Part shown: piece after piece, positions 9,256 to 18,694 of the stretch
Numbering within the stretch: position 1 is the stretch's first letter
How the letters are laid out: the number at the start of each line of letters is the position of its first letter
NCBI RefSeq assembly: GCF_000315795.1
Contig: NZ_ANHY01000012.1
Coordinates: forward strand, 102,187 to 166,186
DNA length: 64,000 bases
Direction: 5' to 3'
Origin: Caenispirillum salinarum AK4
Lineage (GTDB): Bacteria; Pseudomonadota; Alphaproteobacteria; Rhodospirillales; Rhodospirillaceae
The notes under the pieces: model-generated
Seen by the model: the letters and a program-made list of their open reading frames with translations, nothing else
The model's database searches: none
What the model was told of the DNA's origin: nothing
Program-made: the position numbers and the translations under genes

Positions 9256-9284
9256 CTTTACGCGCGAGGGGCGGCTGCCGATCA
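9256..9284 (-). promoter_or_regulatory. predicted RpoE (ECF11)-type promoter of the photolyase gene
   Basis: On the minus strand TGATCG is followed by 16 bases and CGTAAAG (TGATCG at 9284-9279, core TAAAG ending at 9255). The same arrangement stands before the SDR gene (18744) and rpoE (24325) in this window. The -35 element matches the TGATC core known for RpoE of Rhodobacter sphaeroides. The predicted transcript would begin about 35-40 bases upstream of the ATG. Confidence 0.6.
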
Positions 9285-9322
9285 GCATTTCCCGAAAAAG
9301 ACGCCGGTGCCGCGCGGCGGTA

Positions 9323-9829
9323 TCAATGCACCGTTCGCGTTCCCGGCGCCTGGGTCCGGCGGATGGCGCTGCCGCTGCCGCTGCCGCTGCCGGCGCCGCC
9401 TTCACGCGCCGGCGGGTCCACTTCGGGCGGGGTGATGGCCTCGCGCAGGCGGCTGACCACGTGCGGCAGTTCGGCCTCGGAGTAGGGCTCGCGCTCCTTC
9501 GCGCCCCACACCGGGCCGGGCCAGGCGGGGTCGTCGTCGAAGCGGGCGATGACGTGGACGTGCAGCTGCCGCACCATGTTGCCCAGCGCGGCGACATTCA
9601 TCTTGTCTGCGGCAGTGAACAGTTGCAGCCGTTGTGCGGCGCAGGACGCCTCCTCCATCAGCCGCGTGCGGTCTTCCGCTGCCAGTTCGTGGATCTCGCT
9701 CATCCCCTCGCGCTGCGGCACCAGGATCAGCCACGGATAGGTCCGGTCGTTCATCAGCAGCACGCGGCAGAGCGGCCAGCGGGCGATTTCAACGGTGTCC
9801 GCGGCCAAGCGGTCGTCGAGCGTGAACAT
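9323..9829 (-). CDS. HIT-family protein with Gln in place of the first histidine
   Basis: This 168-residue member of the histidine-triad nucleotide hydrolase/transferase superfamily opens MFTLDDRLAADTVEIARWPL and has LMNDRTYPWLILVPQ. The triad region reads QLHVHVIARF. Compared with HxHxHxx, the first histidine is Gln, while the nucleophile position and the third histidine remain. This form is frequent in proteobacterial HIT proteins of unassigned substrate. The ATG at 9829 is chosen because it starts the conserved core; the frame runs to 10027 without family similarity. The C-terminus ends in a GSGSGSGS run encoded by a hexamer repeat. It is divergent from the transporter at 9993. Confidence 0.85.
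   Translation of the reverse strand: MFTLDDRLAADTVEIARWPLCRVLLMNDRTYPWLILVPQREGMSEIHELAAEDRTRLMEEASCAAQRLQLFTAADKMNVAALGNMVRQLHVHVIARFDDDPAWPGPVWGAKEREPYSEAELPHVVSRLREAITPPEVDPPAREGGAGSGSGSGSAIRRTQAPGTRTVH
9368..9391. repeat. simple sequence repeat (GCTGCC)4 inside the HIT gene
   Basis: Four perfect tandem copies of GCTGCC encode alternating Gly-Ser in the C-terminal tail of the HIT protein on the minus strand. Because the unit is a hexamer, copy-number change would lengthen or shorten the linker without a frameshift. Confidence 0.85.
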
Positions 9830-9992
9830 GGGAACGGTCTCCGGACGGAGGGCAGGGAAGGCATCGCCTGCAATCCTGCCGCAACGGCCGGCGCCTGTCA
9901 CGGTGATAGCGGCCCTTGTGGCCGCGTCGGCCGGTCGGGCATGGTATGCGGCCCCGTACGAGCCCACCCTCTTGTTCCGGAAGTGCCCCGGC

Positions 9993-10946
9993 GTGTCGAA
10001 CACCCAGACGTCCACCACCGCCACCAAATCCGCCCCCTGGTGGGCCTCGCCCTACCTGATGCTGGTGATGCCGCCCCTGTTCTGGGCCGGCAATGCGGTG
10101 GTCGGGCGCGTGGCGGTGGCGGACATCTCTCCGCTGGCGCTGTCGGTGGTGCGCTGGAGCCTGGCGATCCTGATCCTGCTGCCCTTCACCGCATCGGCCG
10201 TGCTGACCCAGTGGCCGGTGGTGCGGGCGAAGTGGAAGAGCATTGCCGTGCTCGGCATTCTTTCGGCCGGTCTCTACAACCTGTTCCTCTACATGGCGCT
10301 GGAGACCACGACGGCGATCAACGTGACGCTGCTCAACACCTCCATGCCCATGACGATTGTGCTGGTCTCGTGGATCTGGCTGCGCGAGCGGCCCTCGGGG
10401 GGCGGCATTGCCGGCATCCTGCTGTCCATGCTGGGCGTGGCGGTGGTGGTCGGGCGCGGTGATCCGAGCGTGCTCATGGGGCTGGAGGTGCACGCGGGCG
10501 ACGGGCTCATGCTGCTGGCGGTGCTGGTGTGGTCGCTGTATTCCGTGGGCCTGCGCGCCCACCCGCCGGGGCTGACGCCGGGCGCCATGCTGACCGTGCA
10601 GATGATGGCGGGCCTGTGCTTCCTGGCGCCGCTCTACGCCGTGGAAGCCGCGACGGTCGGCAGCCCCGTTCCCGTCACCTGGGGCATGGCGCTGGTCTTC
10701 CTGTATGTCGCCACCGGTCCGTCCATCGGGGCCTTCTATTTCTGGAACCGGGGCGTGGCGGAGGCCGGGGCCTCCACGGCGGGGCTGTACATCAACCTTC
10801 TGCCGGTGTTCACGGCGATCCTGGCCGTCATATTCCTTGGCGAGAGCCTCTATTGGTTCCACGGCGCGGGCCTGGTGCTGATCTTCTCCGGCATCCTGCT
10901 GGGCACGCTGGGCGCGCGCAGGCGGCGCCGCGGGGCCGGCTCTTGA
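9993..10946 (+). CDS. EamA/DMT-superfamily transporter
   Basis: This 317-residue inner-membrane protein has about ten helices in two EamA repeats. Repeat one begins LMLVMPPLFWAGNAVVGR and includes LALSVVRWSLAILILLPF. Repeat two begins GDGLMLLAVLVWSLYSVGLR and includes GASTAGLYINLLPVFTAILA followed by LGESL. It is a likely metabolite exporter; the substrate cannot be inferred. I chose GTG 9993, which has GGAAG upstream and leaves a short cytoplasmic tail as in the family. The frame opens at 9795, but the additional 66 residues look non-native. The C-terminal tail RRRRR is positively charged. Confidence 0.85.
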   Translation: MSNTQTSTTATKSAPWWASPYLMLVMPPLFWAGNAVVGRVAVADISPLALSVVRWSLAILILLPFTASAVLTQWPVVRAKWKSIAVLGILSAGLYNLFLYMALETTTAINVTLLNTSMPMTIVLVSWIWLRERPSGGGIAGILLSMLGVAVVVGRGDPSVLMGLEVHAGDGLMLLAVLVWSLYSVGLRAHPPGLTPGAMLTVQMMAGLCFLAPLYAVEAATVGSPVPVTWGMALVFLYVATGPSIGAFYFWNRGVAEAGASTAGLYINLLPVFTAILAVIFLGESLYWFHGAGLVLIFSGILLGTLGARRRRRGAGS

Positions 10947-10980
10947 GGCGAGGAGCGTAAGGGCGGCGCAACCATCAGGT

Positions 10981-11006
10981 GGGGCGGCGTGTTTGCAAGC
11001 CGTCCC
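10981..11006 (+). terminator. hairpin terminator after the EamA transporter
   Basis: GGGGCGGC (10981-10988) pairs with GCCGTCCC (10999-11006) with one G-U pair and a 10-base loop, followed by TTCTT. It lies 34 bases after the transporter stop and 30 before mrpA. Confidence 0.55.
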
Positions 11007-11035
11007 TTCTTGAATGTGAACCCAGGGAGGTGCCG

Positions 11036-13396
11036 TTGCAGGCCTCGTCCGGGTCCGCGTCGCCAGTCGCCCGCATCTTCTCCTCCGGAGCCTTCTCCGC
11101 GCTGCTCGCGCTCCTGATCCTTGGCCTGCTCGCCGCCGAGGTTCCGGCGGTGCAGGGCGGCGACGTGCGTGTGCTGTCGTGGCCCTGGGTGCCCAGCCTT
11201 GACGTGCCTTTCTCCCTGCGGCTCGACGGTCTGTCGGTCCTGTTCGGGCTGCTGATTGCAGGGGTCGGGGCGCTGGTGATGGTGTTCTCGGGCGGCTACA
11301 TGAAGCATTCGCCGCACCGGGGACGTTTCATCCTCTACATGACTGCTTTCATGCTGGCAATGATGGGTCTGGTGACCGCTGAACACCTGATCCTTCTGTA
11401 TGTTTTCTGGGAACTGACGACGATCACCAGCTATGTGCTGATCGGGTGGAAGCACCAGGACGGCGAAAGCCGCGCCGCAGCCCTTCAGGCGCTGCTGGTG
11501 ACCAGCGTCGGAGGCCTGAGCCTGCTCGCAGGACTGATCCTGCTGGGGCTGGCGGCCGGCGGCTTCACCATAACGGCCGTGCGGGCCGCCGAGAACCTGC
11601 CCGACCACCCGTTCTATCCGTGGATGCTGGGACTGATCCTGCTCGGCGCCTTCACCAAAAGTGCCCAGGTGCCCTTCCACTTCTGGTTGCCCAACGCCAT
11701 GGCGGCGCCGACGCCGGTGTCGGCCTACCTGCATTCGGCGGCCATGGTGAAGGCCGGCATCTATGTGCTGGCGCGGTTTCATCCGGCGCTGGCGGACAGC
11801 CAGGCATGGCTGATGACGCTGTCCATCGTCGGCGTCATCTCGGCGGTGACCGGCGCGGTGCTGGCGATCCGCCAGACGGACATGAAGCTGATCCTGGCCT
11901 ATTCCACCGTGATGGGGCTGGGGACCATCGTGCTGCTGCTGTCGGGCGGCGACAAGGCGGCGGTGACGGCGGCCATGACCTTCCTGGTGGTTCACGCGCT
12001 CTACAAGTCGTCGCTGTTCCTGGTGGCGGGAACAGTCGACCATGAAGTCGGCAGCCGCGACGTGGAACGCCTGTCGCATCTGGCGGGGCCCATGCCGCGC
12101 ACGGTGACCGCCGCCGTCCTGGCGGCCTTGTCAATGGGGGGCTTTCCGCCGTTTTTGGGGTTCATCGGAAAGGAACTGCACTACGAGGGCGCCATGGCGC
12201 TGTCCGCGGCGCCGACGTGGGTGGTGGGCGGCAGCGTGCTCGCCAACTCCCTCATGGGCACGGCGGCGCTGATCCTGGTCATCCGCCCCTTCTTCGCTTC
12301 CGCCCGCAAGCCGGGGCCGGAGCCCGGCGAGGAGGGCGACTGGCGCCTGTGGGGTTCGGCCCTGTTGTTGGCGGCGCTTGGACTGGCGCTGGGCCTCATG
12401 CCCGAAACCTTCGGCGATCGCATCATCCAGCCGGCCGTCATCACCATCGAGGAAGCCCCCCGAGACGTGGAACTGAAGCTGTGGCACGGCGTCAACGTGC
12501 CCTTGATGCTGAGCGTCCTGACAGTGGCGCTCGGCCTGCTGTTCTACTGGCGGCGGCGCAGCCTGCGGGCGGCGCTTGTGTGGATGACGCCACGCTTTCC
12601 CCTTCAGCCCGAGGCCGGCTACGAGCGGATCGTCCGGGCGCTCAAGAGCATCAGTGCGGCCGTCACCGGCCTCCTGCAGGACGGCCGCCTGACCAGTTAC
12701 ACCGGCGTCACCATGCTGGCCATGATCGGCCTTGCGACCAGTGCCCTGGCGGTGCTGGGCGGCCTGCGCCTGCCCGGGCCTGGGGAGTGGTCGTGGGGCG
12801 GCCCCATGGACTGGCTGGTGCTGCTGCTAGCGGCGGGTGCGGGCGTGGCAACGGTGGCCGCCCGCACCCGGCTTGCCGCCGTGGGCGCCGTGACCATTCT
12901 CGAAGGGGCCGTGGCGCTGATCTTCGTGCTGTTCGGCGGGCCGGACCTGGCGATCACGCAGATCACCGTCACCACACTGAGCGCCGTCCTGCTGGCGCTG
13001 GTTCTGCTGCGCCTGCCGCCGCCGGCGGAGAAGCCGGCGATGGGTGTCGGCGCCAAGGTCGCGAAGGGCTTGATCGCCCTGGGCGGCGGCACGCTGGTCG
13101 CGGTTCTGCTGGTCTCCGTCACCGCCATGCCCTTCGACGCCAGCCTGACGCAGCGCATCCTCAAGCTCGCCCCTGAAAAAGCCCACGGCGACAACGTCGT
13201 CAACGTGATCCTGGTGGACTTCCGCGCCTTCGATACCCTGGGCGAGATCACGGTGGTGACCATGGCGGGGCTGGGCGCCTACGCGCTGTTCCGCCTGGGC
13301 CGCAGCGGGCTCGACAGCGGCCGCGACGCCGGCACCGCCGGCACGCACGGCGAGCCCCATCGCCAGAGGACCGGAACTCGGGAGCGCCGGTCATGA
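11036..13396 (+). CDS. mrpA: Mrp-type Na+/H+ antiporter subunit A
   Basis: This is the 786-residue largest subunit of the multi-component Mrp cation/proton antiporter of the inner membrane, homologous to complex I NuoL. The first two thirds form the antiporter module, with the functional Glu in [14 protein letters not shown] and Lys in [14 protein letters not shown]. The C-terminal part has the MrpA_C/DUF4040 segment ([21 protein letters not shown]) and final helices with [17 protein letters not shown]. The TTG at 11036 is chosen because AGGGAGGT ends 5 bases earlier; an upstream ATG at 10979 precedes the hairpin terminator. It is the first gene of a seven-gene operon, and the ATG of mrpB overlaps its stop. 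Confidence 0.93.
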   Translation: MQASSGSASPVARIFSSGAFSALLALLILGLLAAEVPAVQGGDVRVLSWPWVPSLDVPFSLRLDGLSVLFGLLIAGVGALVMVFSGGYMKHSPHRGRFILYMTAFMLAMMGLVTAEHLILLYVFWELTTITSYVLIGWKHQDGESRAAALQALLVTSVGGLSLLAGLILLGLAAGGFTITAVRAAENLPDHPFYPWMLGLILLGAFTKSAQVPFHFWLPNAMAAPTPVSAYLHSAAMVKAGIYVLARFHPALADSQAWLMTLSIVGVISAVTGAVLAIRQTDMKLILAYSTVMGLGTIVLLLSGGDKAAVTAAMTFLVVHALYKSSLFLVAGTVDHEVGSRDVERLSHLAGPMPRTVTAAVLAALSMGGFPPFLGFIGKELHYEGAMALSAAPTWVVGGSVLANSLMGTAALILVIRPFFASARKPGPEPGEEGDWRLWGSALLLAALGLALGLMPETFGDRIIQPAVITIEEAPRDVELKLWHGVNVPLMLSVLTVALGLLFYWRRRSLRAALVWMTPRFPLQPEAGYERIVRALKSISAAVTGLLQDGRLTSYTGVTMLAMIGLATSALAVLGGLRLPGPGEWSWGGPMDWLVLLLAAGAGVATVAARTRLAAVGAVTILEGAVALIFVLFGGPDLAITQITVTTLSAVLLALVLLRLPPPAEKPAMGVGAKVAKGLIALGGGTLVAVLLVSVTAMPFDASLTQRILKLAPEKAHGDNVVNVILVDFRAFDTLGEITVVTMAGLGAYALFRLGRSGLDSGRDAGTAGTHGEPHRQRTGTRERRS

Positions 13397-13830
13397 GCAC
13401 GCTGATCCTGCGCACCATGGGGCGGCTCTTGGCGGCGGTCCTGATCCTGTTCTCCCTCTACATGCTGCTGCGCGGCCACAACGATCCGGGGGGCGGGTTC
13501 ATCGGCGGGCTGATCTGCGCGCTGGGAATCGTCATCGGCTCGCTGGGTGAAGGTTCCCGCCGCGCCCGCCGCGCGTTGCGGATTGCGCCCCGCCTGATCG
13601 CGGCCGCCGGACTGGCGGTGGCGCTGATCGCGGGCTTCTCAGCCGCCCTGGCGGGCAAGCCTTTCCTGACAGGGCTGTGGATGACGGTCGGCGGCTCCCA
13701 CGTCGGCACGCCCATTCTGTTCGACGTCGGAGTCTATCTGGTGGTGATCGGCGCGACGCTCGCCCTGCTGCTGGCGCTGGAAGAGGATGCGGGCCGTGTC
13801 AACGCCGGCGAGGTCGAGGAGGAGGAATAG
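13393..13830 (+). CDS. mrpB: Mrp antiporter subunit B
   Basis: This 145-residue membrane protein has four predicted helices. Family hallmarks are [19 protein letters not shown] near residue 25 and [20 protein letters not shown] near residue 100, both diagnostic of the MrpB/MnhB domain. The acidic tail ends VEEEE. It overlaps mrpA by 4 bases (ATGA). A and B are separate genes here, the group 1 arrangement. Confidence 0.95.
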   Translation: MSTLILRTMGRLLAAVLILFSLYMLLRGHNDPGGGFIGGLICALGIVIGSLGEGSRRARRALRIAPRLIAAAGLAVALIAGFSAALAGKPFLTGLWMTVGGSHVGTPILFDVGVYLVVIGATLALLLALEEDAGRVNAGEVEEEE

Positions 13831-13833
13831 GCC

Positions 13834-14226
13834 GTGGAACCCTGGCTCGCCATCCTCACCGGCCTCCTGACGGCCTGTGCGCTCTATCTCGTCATGTGCC
13901 GCAACCTGGTGCGCATCGTGCTGGGGACGGTGCTTTTGGCACATGCCATAAATCTGGCGGTGCTGACGTCGGGCCGGCTGACCCGCGCCATTCCACCCAT
14001 CGCGCAAGGCGAGGGCGGCGTGCCCGAGACGGCCGCCAACGCACTGCCGCAGGCGCTGATCCTGACAGCGATTGTCATCAGCTTCGGGTTGCTGATGTCG
14101 GTGCTGGTGCTGGCGGTGCGTCTGCGCCGCGTGCTGGGGACGGTCGATACGGACCGCTTCCGCGCCGCCGAGCCGCCGCCGGACGTCGCCGCCGCCGAGG
14201 ATGAGCACCGGAGGCACGAGGCATGA
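13834..14226 (+). CDS. mrpC: Mrp antiporter subunit C (NuoK-like)
   Basis: This 130-residue protein has three helices and is homologous to NuoK/MnhC. It contains RNLVRIVLGTVLLAHAINLAV and ALPQALILTAIVISFGLLM, the segment carrying the conserved acidic/PQALILTAIVI motif. It begins with GTG 3 bases after the mrpB stop, with GAGGAGG upstream. The hydrophilic C-terminal tail is longer than the core and ends DEHRRHEA. Its stop overlaps the mrpD start. Confidence 0.94.
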   Translation: MEPWLAILTGLLTACALYLVMCRNLVRIVLGTVLLAHAINLAVLTSGRLTRAIPPIAQGEGGVPETAANALPQALILTAIVISFGLLMSVLVLAVRLRRVLGTVDTDRFRAAEPPPDVAAAEDEHRRHEA

Positions 14227-15746
14227 CGTCCTGGCTGCCCGCGCTTCCCGTGCCTCTGTCGCTGGCGATCGCCATCGCCTGCTTTGCGCTGCGCACGCAC
14301 CCGGTGCCGCACCGGATGGTGTCGCTGGCCGGTGGCGCGGGACTGCTGGCGCTCACAACCCTGCTGCTCGCACGGGTGTGGGAGGGGGCGGTGCTGGTTG
14401 CGCCTCTGGGCGACTGGGCGCCGCCGCTGGGCATTGCTGTCGTCGCTGACCCGTTGAGCGCGACCTTCTCCGTCACCGCCGCCGTCGTTGCGCTCGCCTG
14501 CATCGCGTCGGCCATCGGCGAGGCCGACCGGGGGCGGGAGCGGGGCGGATTCCATGCCTTCCTGCATGTGGTGATGGCGGGTTGCTACGGCGCTTTCCTG
14601 ACCGGCGACGTGTTCAACCTGTATGTCTGGTTCGAGGTCGTGCTCATTGCCTCGTTCGCGCTGTTGGTGCTGGGCGGCGAGGGACGGCAGCTGGATGGCG
14701 GCATCAAGTACTTTGTCCTCAATCTCATCGGCACCTCCGTGCTTCTGGTCGGCGTGGCGCTGCTGTACGGCCTGACCGGCACGCTGGCCATGGCCGACCT
14801 GGCGGGCGCCGTGCCGGTGGTGGAGAACCAGGCGCTGGTAACGGCGGTGGCGATGCTGTTCCTGTTCGCTTTCGCCGTGAAGGGGGGGCTGGTGCCGGTA
14901 TTCTTCTGGCTGCCGGCCAGCTACCACGCGCCGCCGGCCACCGTCTCAGCCCTGTTCGCGGCGCTGTTGACCAAGGTGGGGCTTTACGCCGCCCTCCGCG
15001 TGTTCACCGTGGTATTCGGCGGAACGGATGACCTTGGTTTTCTTCAGACCCTGATCCTAATGCTGTCCGGCGCGACGCTGGTTATTGGCGTGCTGGGGTC
15101 GCTGGTGGAGCGCGACGCCCGGCGCATCCTGAGCTTCCAGGTGGTCGGACACATGGGCTACATCGCCATGGGGCTGGGGCTCATGACGCCGCTGGGGCTG
15201 GCCGGCGCGGTGTTCTACAGCGTTCATGACATGGTGGTGAAGGCAGCCCTGTTCCTGACCGTCGGCCTGACCGCGCGCTTGGCGCAGGGCAGTTTCGCCC
15301 TGGCATCCGGCGGCGGCCTGATGCAGGCCCGGCCGGGGATGGCGCTGTTGCTGTTCCTGCCGGCCTTCAGCCTTGCGGGAATCCCGCCGCTGTCGGGGTT
15401 CTGGGGCAAGTATGCCCTTGTGCGCGCGGGCCTGGAGGCGGAGCAGTGGGTGATGGCCGGTGTGGCGCTGCTGGCTGCCTTTCTGACCGTATTCGCCATG
15501 GCCCGGCTGTGGTCGGCGCTGGCGTGGGAGGATCCGCCCCGGCCGCTTGCGACATTGACGGAGGCGCCGTGCCATCCGGGGTGGCTGGCGGCTCCGGCCG
15601 TCGCCATGGCGGGGCTGGTGGTGATCCTAGGCCTGGGTGCCGAGCCCGTGCTGGCGGTTGCCGAGCGGGCGGCGGCGCTGTTGCTGGACCCGGAGCCCTA
15701 TGTGGAGGCCGTCATGGGCCTGGAACAGCAAGGAGGCGAGCCATGA
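14223..15746 (+). CDS. mrpD: Mrp antiporter subunit D (NuoN/NuoM-like)
   Basis: This is a 507-residue subunit with about 14 helices and the second antiporter-like core of the complex. Typical segments are GDVFNLYVWFEVVLIASFALL (Glu in helix 5), FAVKGGLVPVFFWLPASYHAPP (Lys in helix 7), LLTKVGLYAALRVF and SFQVVGHMGYIAMG. A proton_antipo_M fold is evident. Its ATG overlaps the mrpC stop and its stop overlaps the mrpE start, each by 4 bases. Confidence 0.95.
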   Translation: MTSWLPALPVPLSLAIAIACFALRTHPVPHRMVSLAGGAGLLALTTLLLARVWEGAVLVAPLGDWAPPLGIAVVADPLSATFSVTAAVVALACIASAIGEADRGRERGGFHAFLHVVMAGCYGAFLTGDVFNLYVWFEVVLIASFALLVLGGEGRQLDGGIKYFVLNLIGTSVLLVGVALLYGLTGTLAMADLAGAVPVVENQALVTAVAMLFLFAFAVKGGLVPVFFWLPASYHAPPATVSALFAALLTKVGLYAALRVFTVVFGGTDDLGFLQTLILMLSGATLVIGVLGSLVERDARRILSFQVVGHMGYIAMGLGLMTPLGLAGAVFYSVHDMVVKAALFLTVGLTARLAQGSFALASGGGLMQARPGMALLLFLPAFSLAGIPPLSGFWGKYALVRAGLEAEQWVMAGVALLAAFLTVFAMARLWSALAWEDPPRPLATLTEAPCHPGWLAAPAVAMAGLVVILGLGAEPVLAVAERAAALLLDPEPYVEAVMGLEQQGGEP

Positions 15747-16222
15747 CCCTGTTCGCGCTCAACGTGGTGCTGGCGGTGCTCTGGGTGCTGCTGCGCGGCA
15801 GCTTCGACCTGACCGACTTCGCGACCGGCTTCGGCCTCGGCTTCCTTGTGCTAAGCCTCGCCCATCCCCTCTATACCCGGCGGGGCTCCACCGGATACGT
15901 CGACACGCCCTTGCGGGCCGGGTGGCTGGTGCTGCGATTCGTGTGGGAGGTTCTGCGCGCCGCCACGGCCGTCCTGGTGGAGGTCGCCACCCGTCGCCGT
16001 GCCGCGCCCGGCATCATCGCCGTGCCGCTGGAGGCCCGCACCAATGCCGAGATCACCCTGTTCGCCAACATGATCACGCTGACGCCGGGCACGGTCAGCC
16101 TGGAAGTCGGGCTCGACCGCCAGGTTCTTTACGTCCACGCGCTGTTCTGCCGCGATCCGGCGGCGGCCAAGCGCGCCATGAAGGACAGCCTGGAGCGCCC
16201 GGCGCTGAAGGTGCTGCGATGA
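15743..16222 (+). CDS. mrpE: Mrp antiporter subunit E
   Basis: This 159-residue MnhE-family protein has two or three N-terminal helices (LFALNVVLAVLWVLLRGSF) and a cytoplasmic domain. The family signature lies around residue 105: ANMITLTPGTVSLEV. The correct start is the ATG at 15743, overlapping mrpD; the longer open frame to 15446 only shadows mrpD. The C-terminal region has CRDPAAAKRAMKDSLE. It overlaps mrpF by 4 bases. Confidence 0.94.
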   Translation: MTLFALNVVLAVLWVLLRGSFDLTDFATGFGLGFLVLSLAHPLYTRRGSTGYVDTPLRAGWLVLRFVWEVLRAATAVLVEVATRRRAAPGIIAVPLEARTNAEITLFANMITLTPGTVSLEVGLDRQVLYVHALFCRDPAAAKRAMKDSLERPALKVLR

Positions 16223-16563
16223 CCCTCGTTCACGCCGCCGCCCTCTTCTGCTTTCTCTGCGCGGTTGCCGCCGGGCTGGTGACGCTGGCGCGGCTGGTGA
16301 AGGGGCCGCGCGCCGCCGACCGGGTGAACGCGCTGGACATGCTGGGATACGTCGTGGTCGTGGCAGCGGCGGCCTTCGCCATCGTCGCGGCCCAGGCGCT
16401 CTACATCGACGTGGCGATGACCATGGCGCTGCTGGCGTTCATCGGCACGGCGGTCATGGCGCGCTATCTGATGCGCCGCGCGTGGCGGGCGCATCACGGC
16501 GGCCACCCGCCGACGGAGCCCGAGGAGGCCCACGAGAACCGCGAGCCGGAGGCCCAGCCATGA
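16219..16563 (+). CDS. mrpF: Mrp antiporter subunit F
   Basis: This 114-residue protein has three predicted helices, with LARLVKGPRAADRVNALD and IDVAMTMALLAFIGTAVMARY, the standard MrpF/PhaF pattern. The hydrophilic C-terminal tail is His- and Glu-rich and longer than in many homologues. The start at 16219 overlaps mrpE and the stop overlaps mrpG, so it belongs to the same transcript. Confidence 0.94.
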   Translation: MTLVHAAALFCFLCAVAAGLVTLARLVKGPRAADRVNALDMLGYVVVVAAAAFAIVAAQALYIDVAMTMALLAFIGTAVMARYLMRRAWRAHHGGHPPTEPEEAHENREPEAQP

Positions 16564-16913
16564 CCGCCGGACCTTGGACCGATTGGGTCGCCGCCGTCCT
16601 GCTGGTAGTGGCAGGTCTCTACACCCTCGGGGCGGCGGTGGGCCTGTTCCGAATGCCGGATTTCTACGGCCGCTTGCACGCCGTGTCGGTGGCCGGCAGC
16701 GTGGGTGGCGGTGCGGCCGCGCTGGCCGTTGCCTTCGCCTTTCCCGAGGTCGGCACGATCACGAAGGCCCTGATGACGCTGGTCTTCCTGTTCCTCGGCG
16801 GACCGGTGGGCGGGCATCTGCTGGCTCGCGCGGCTTACCGCAGCGGAGAACCGCTGTGGGAGGAAACGGTGATCGATGAGCTGGACGACCCGCACCCGCC
16901 GAAGCGGCTCTGA
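16560..16913 (+). CDS. mrpG: Mrp antiporter subunit G
   Basis: This 117-residue last subunit has three helices, with FRMPDFYGRLHAVSVAGSVG (the MnhG signature) and TKALMTLVFLFLGGPVGGHLLARAA trimmed to similar lengths in the family. The ATG 16560 overlaps mrpF. The operon ends here: the next gene is convergent, with its stop 6 bases away. The complete set A-G implies a functional Na+(K+)/H+ antiporter for alkaline or salt stress. Confidence 0.93.
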   Translation: MTAGPWTDWVAAVLLVVAGLYTLGAAVGLFRMPDFYGRLHAVSVAGSVGGGAAALAVAFAFPEVGTITKALMTLVFLFLGGPVGGHLLARAAYRSGEPLWEETVIDELDDPHPPKRL

Positions 16914-16919
16914 CCGCTT

Positions 16920-17471
16920 CTACCGGAAATGCTCCGGCCGGTCCTCCAGGGCATCCAGGGCCACGAAACGGCTGTGATAGGTGTCGTCGAGGGTGCCCTG
17001 ATCCGGCGCCTGGGTCTGGATCAGGCCGCCGAGCACGCCGGTCACGACGCCGTCCGGGGTCCCGAGCGGCAGCAGGAGCTTGGCGCGCGGCACGGCGCCG
17101 CCCCCGGCCAGGGTGATCATGGTCCGGTAGCAATGGACGACGCGGTCTCGGCGCACGCTTTCCAGAACCCGCGTCAGTACGTCCAGGTCGTGGGCGCGCA
17201 CCACCTCGTCGACGAAGCGGCCCTCCGCGTCGGCGCCGTAACGCTCGCGCGCCTGCTCCCCCACCTTTACCAGGCGGAAGCGGGGGCAGTCCCCGGCCGC
17301 AGGTGCCGCCGGCTCGCAGGCATAGACGACGGCATGGCGCCGCACGTCGGGCGGCAGGGCGGACAGATCGATGGCGCCGGGTTCGGGCATCAGGTGGTCG
17401 CCGCGCGCGGCCACCCAGTGCCGGAACAGGGCCTTGAGCACGGGGTGGTCGATCTCCGGCGCGAAATGCAT
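16920..17471 (-). CDS. PAS_5-family (PF07310) protein
   Basis: This 183-residue soluble protein belongs to a family of single-domain PAS-like proteins common in Rhodospirillales. Visible features are DHPVLKALFRHWVAARGDHLMP (split helix, near residue 10), FRLVKVGEQARERYGAD and GRFVDEVV, then a beta-rich C-terminal half. No output domain is present. The ATG at 17471 is supported by GGAGGA 7 bases upstream. It is convergent with mrpG and probably independent of rpoH. A sensory or adaptor role is a family guess, not shown here. Confidence 0.72.
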   Translation of the reverse strand: MHFAPEIDHPVLKALFRHWVAARGDHLMPEPGAIDLSALPPDVRRHAVVYACEPAAPAAGDCPRFRLVKVGEQARERYGADAEGRFVDEVVRAHDLDVLTRVLESVRRDRVVHCYRTMITLAGGGAVPRAKLLLPLGTPDGVVTGVLGGLIQTQAPDQGTLDDTYHSRFVALDALEDRPEHFR

Positions 17472-17578
17472 GCGGCTTCCTCCAGACGACACGGCGCCCC
17501 GCCGGCCGGCGGGCGGTGCCCAGTATGGCCGGACGGGGCGGGGCGTCAATCGTCGAGCGGGTGTTGAAACGATGCGCG

Positions 17579-18571
17579 TCAGGTGGCGGCGGGGACGGGC
17601 GCTCCGGGCCGGGCGCGGCGGCGGGTGGGGCCGGCGGCTGCCTTGTTCGCCTTGGCGGCCTTCGCCGCTTTGGCGGCCGTGATCGCCTGACGCATCTTGT
17701 TGATGGCCTTGGCCTCGATCTGGCGGATGCGCTCCGCCGTCACGCCGTACAGCGCCGCCAGGGCCTGGAGCGTGTGCGGCCGCCCCGTCAGGTAGCGGCG
17801 GGCCAGGATGGTGCGCTCGCGCTCGTCCAGTACGCCGAAGGCCTCGCGCACCTTCTCCCGCCGCCAGTGGCTTTCCTGCCGGTCGGCGAGCTGGGCCTCC
17901 TGGTCGGGGCGCTCGTCGGCCAGGGTGTCCAGCAGCGTGCCGGTGCGGCCGTCATCGGGATCGCCGCCGGTGGGGTGGTCCAGCGACAGGTCGCCGCCCG
18001 ACAGCCGCTGGCTCATGCGCACGATGTCGGCCGGGCTCACGTCCAGGCGCTCGGCCAGGCGGGCGATGTCGGCGTCCGTCATGTTCTCGGTACCAATCAG
18101 GCCCATCTCGCGCTTGGCTTTGGCCAGATTGAAGAACAGGCGCTTGTTGCCGGTGCCGGTGCCGATCTTCACCAGCGACCAGTCCTGAAGCAGGTGGTTG
18201 AGGATCGCCGCCCGGATCCACCAGCGGGCATAGGTGGCAAAGCGGAAGCCCTTGTCCGGGTCATAGCGCTTGAGGCTTTGCAGCAGCCCGATGTTGCCCT
18301 CGCCGATCAGGTCCGACAGCGGCATCCCCTGGCCGCGGAACTGGCGGGCCACCTTGGGCACCAGACGCAGGTGGGCGGTGACCAGCCGGTGCGCCGCGTC
18401 GACGTCGCCGTCCCGCGCCCAGGCGTCGGCAAACCGCCGTTCCTCGTCCTCGGTCAGGACGGGCAGGGCGTGAATGGCCGACAGATAGGCGCGCAAACCG
18501 CCTGTCCGGTCGTCGCGCGGATCCGGAAGCCGCAGCGGCGGAAGCGGGCGATCGGAAGAGGGCAGCGTCAT
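17579..18571 (-). CDS. rpoH: RNA polymerase sigma-32 family factor (RpoH-like)
   Basis: This 330-residue alternative sigma factor directs stress and heat-shock gene transcription. Region 2 is clear (LRAYLSAIHALPVLTEDEE, then DLIGEGNIGLLQSLKRYDP and RFATYARWWIRAAI). It is followed by the RpoH box variant NKRLFFNLAKAKRE. Region 4 has LDERERTILARRYL and a helix-turn-helix VTAERIRQIEAKAINKMR. The C-terminal tail is a run of Ala-Lys repeats. The ATG at 18571 is chosen; the frame is open to 18703 without similarity. Its place beside RpoE targets suggests the RpoHII paralogue role in singlet-oxygen stress, which is inference. Confidence 0.92.
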   Translation of the reverse strand: MTLPSSDRPLPPLRLPDPRDDRTGGLRAYLSAIHALPVLTEDEERRFADAWARDGDVDAAHRLVTAHLRLVPKVARQFRGQGMPLSDLIGEGNIGLLQSLKRYDPDKGFRFATYARWWIRAAILNHLLQDWSLVKIGTGTGNKRLFFNLAKAKREMGLIGTENMTDADIARLAERLDVSPADIVRMSQRLSGGDLSLDHPTGGDPDDGRTGTLLDTLADERPDQEAQLADRQESHWRREKVREAFGVLDERERTILARRYLTGRPHTLQALAALYGVTAERIRQIEAKAINKMRQAITAAKAAKAAKANKAAAGPTRRRARPGAPVPAAT

Positions 18572-18624
18572 GGGTCCGGCTCCTGCAGAGGGTGTCGGGC
18601 TCGTGTATGTGTTCGCGACGATGA

Positions 18625-18653
18625 AGCTGGGGGTCCTGCGATGGGCATTCAAG
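18625..18653 (-). promoter_or_regulatory. possible sigma-32-type promoter of the rpoH gene
   Basis: On the minus strand CTTGAA (18653-18648) is followed by 14 bases and CCCCCAGCT (18633-18625). This resembles the CTTGAA / CCCCAT heat-shock promoter pattern and would allow autoregulation. The -10 part is imperfect. Confidence 0.3.
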
Positions 18654-18694
18654 CCTTTTCGGACGTATCCTGGCGTATACGGCGCGATACAATG

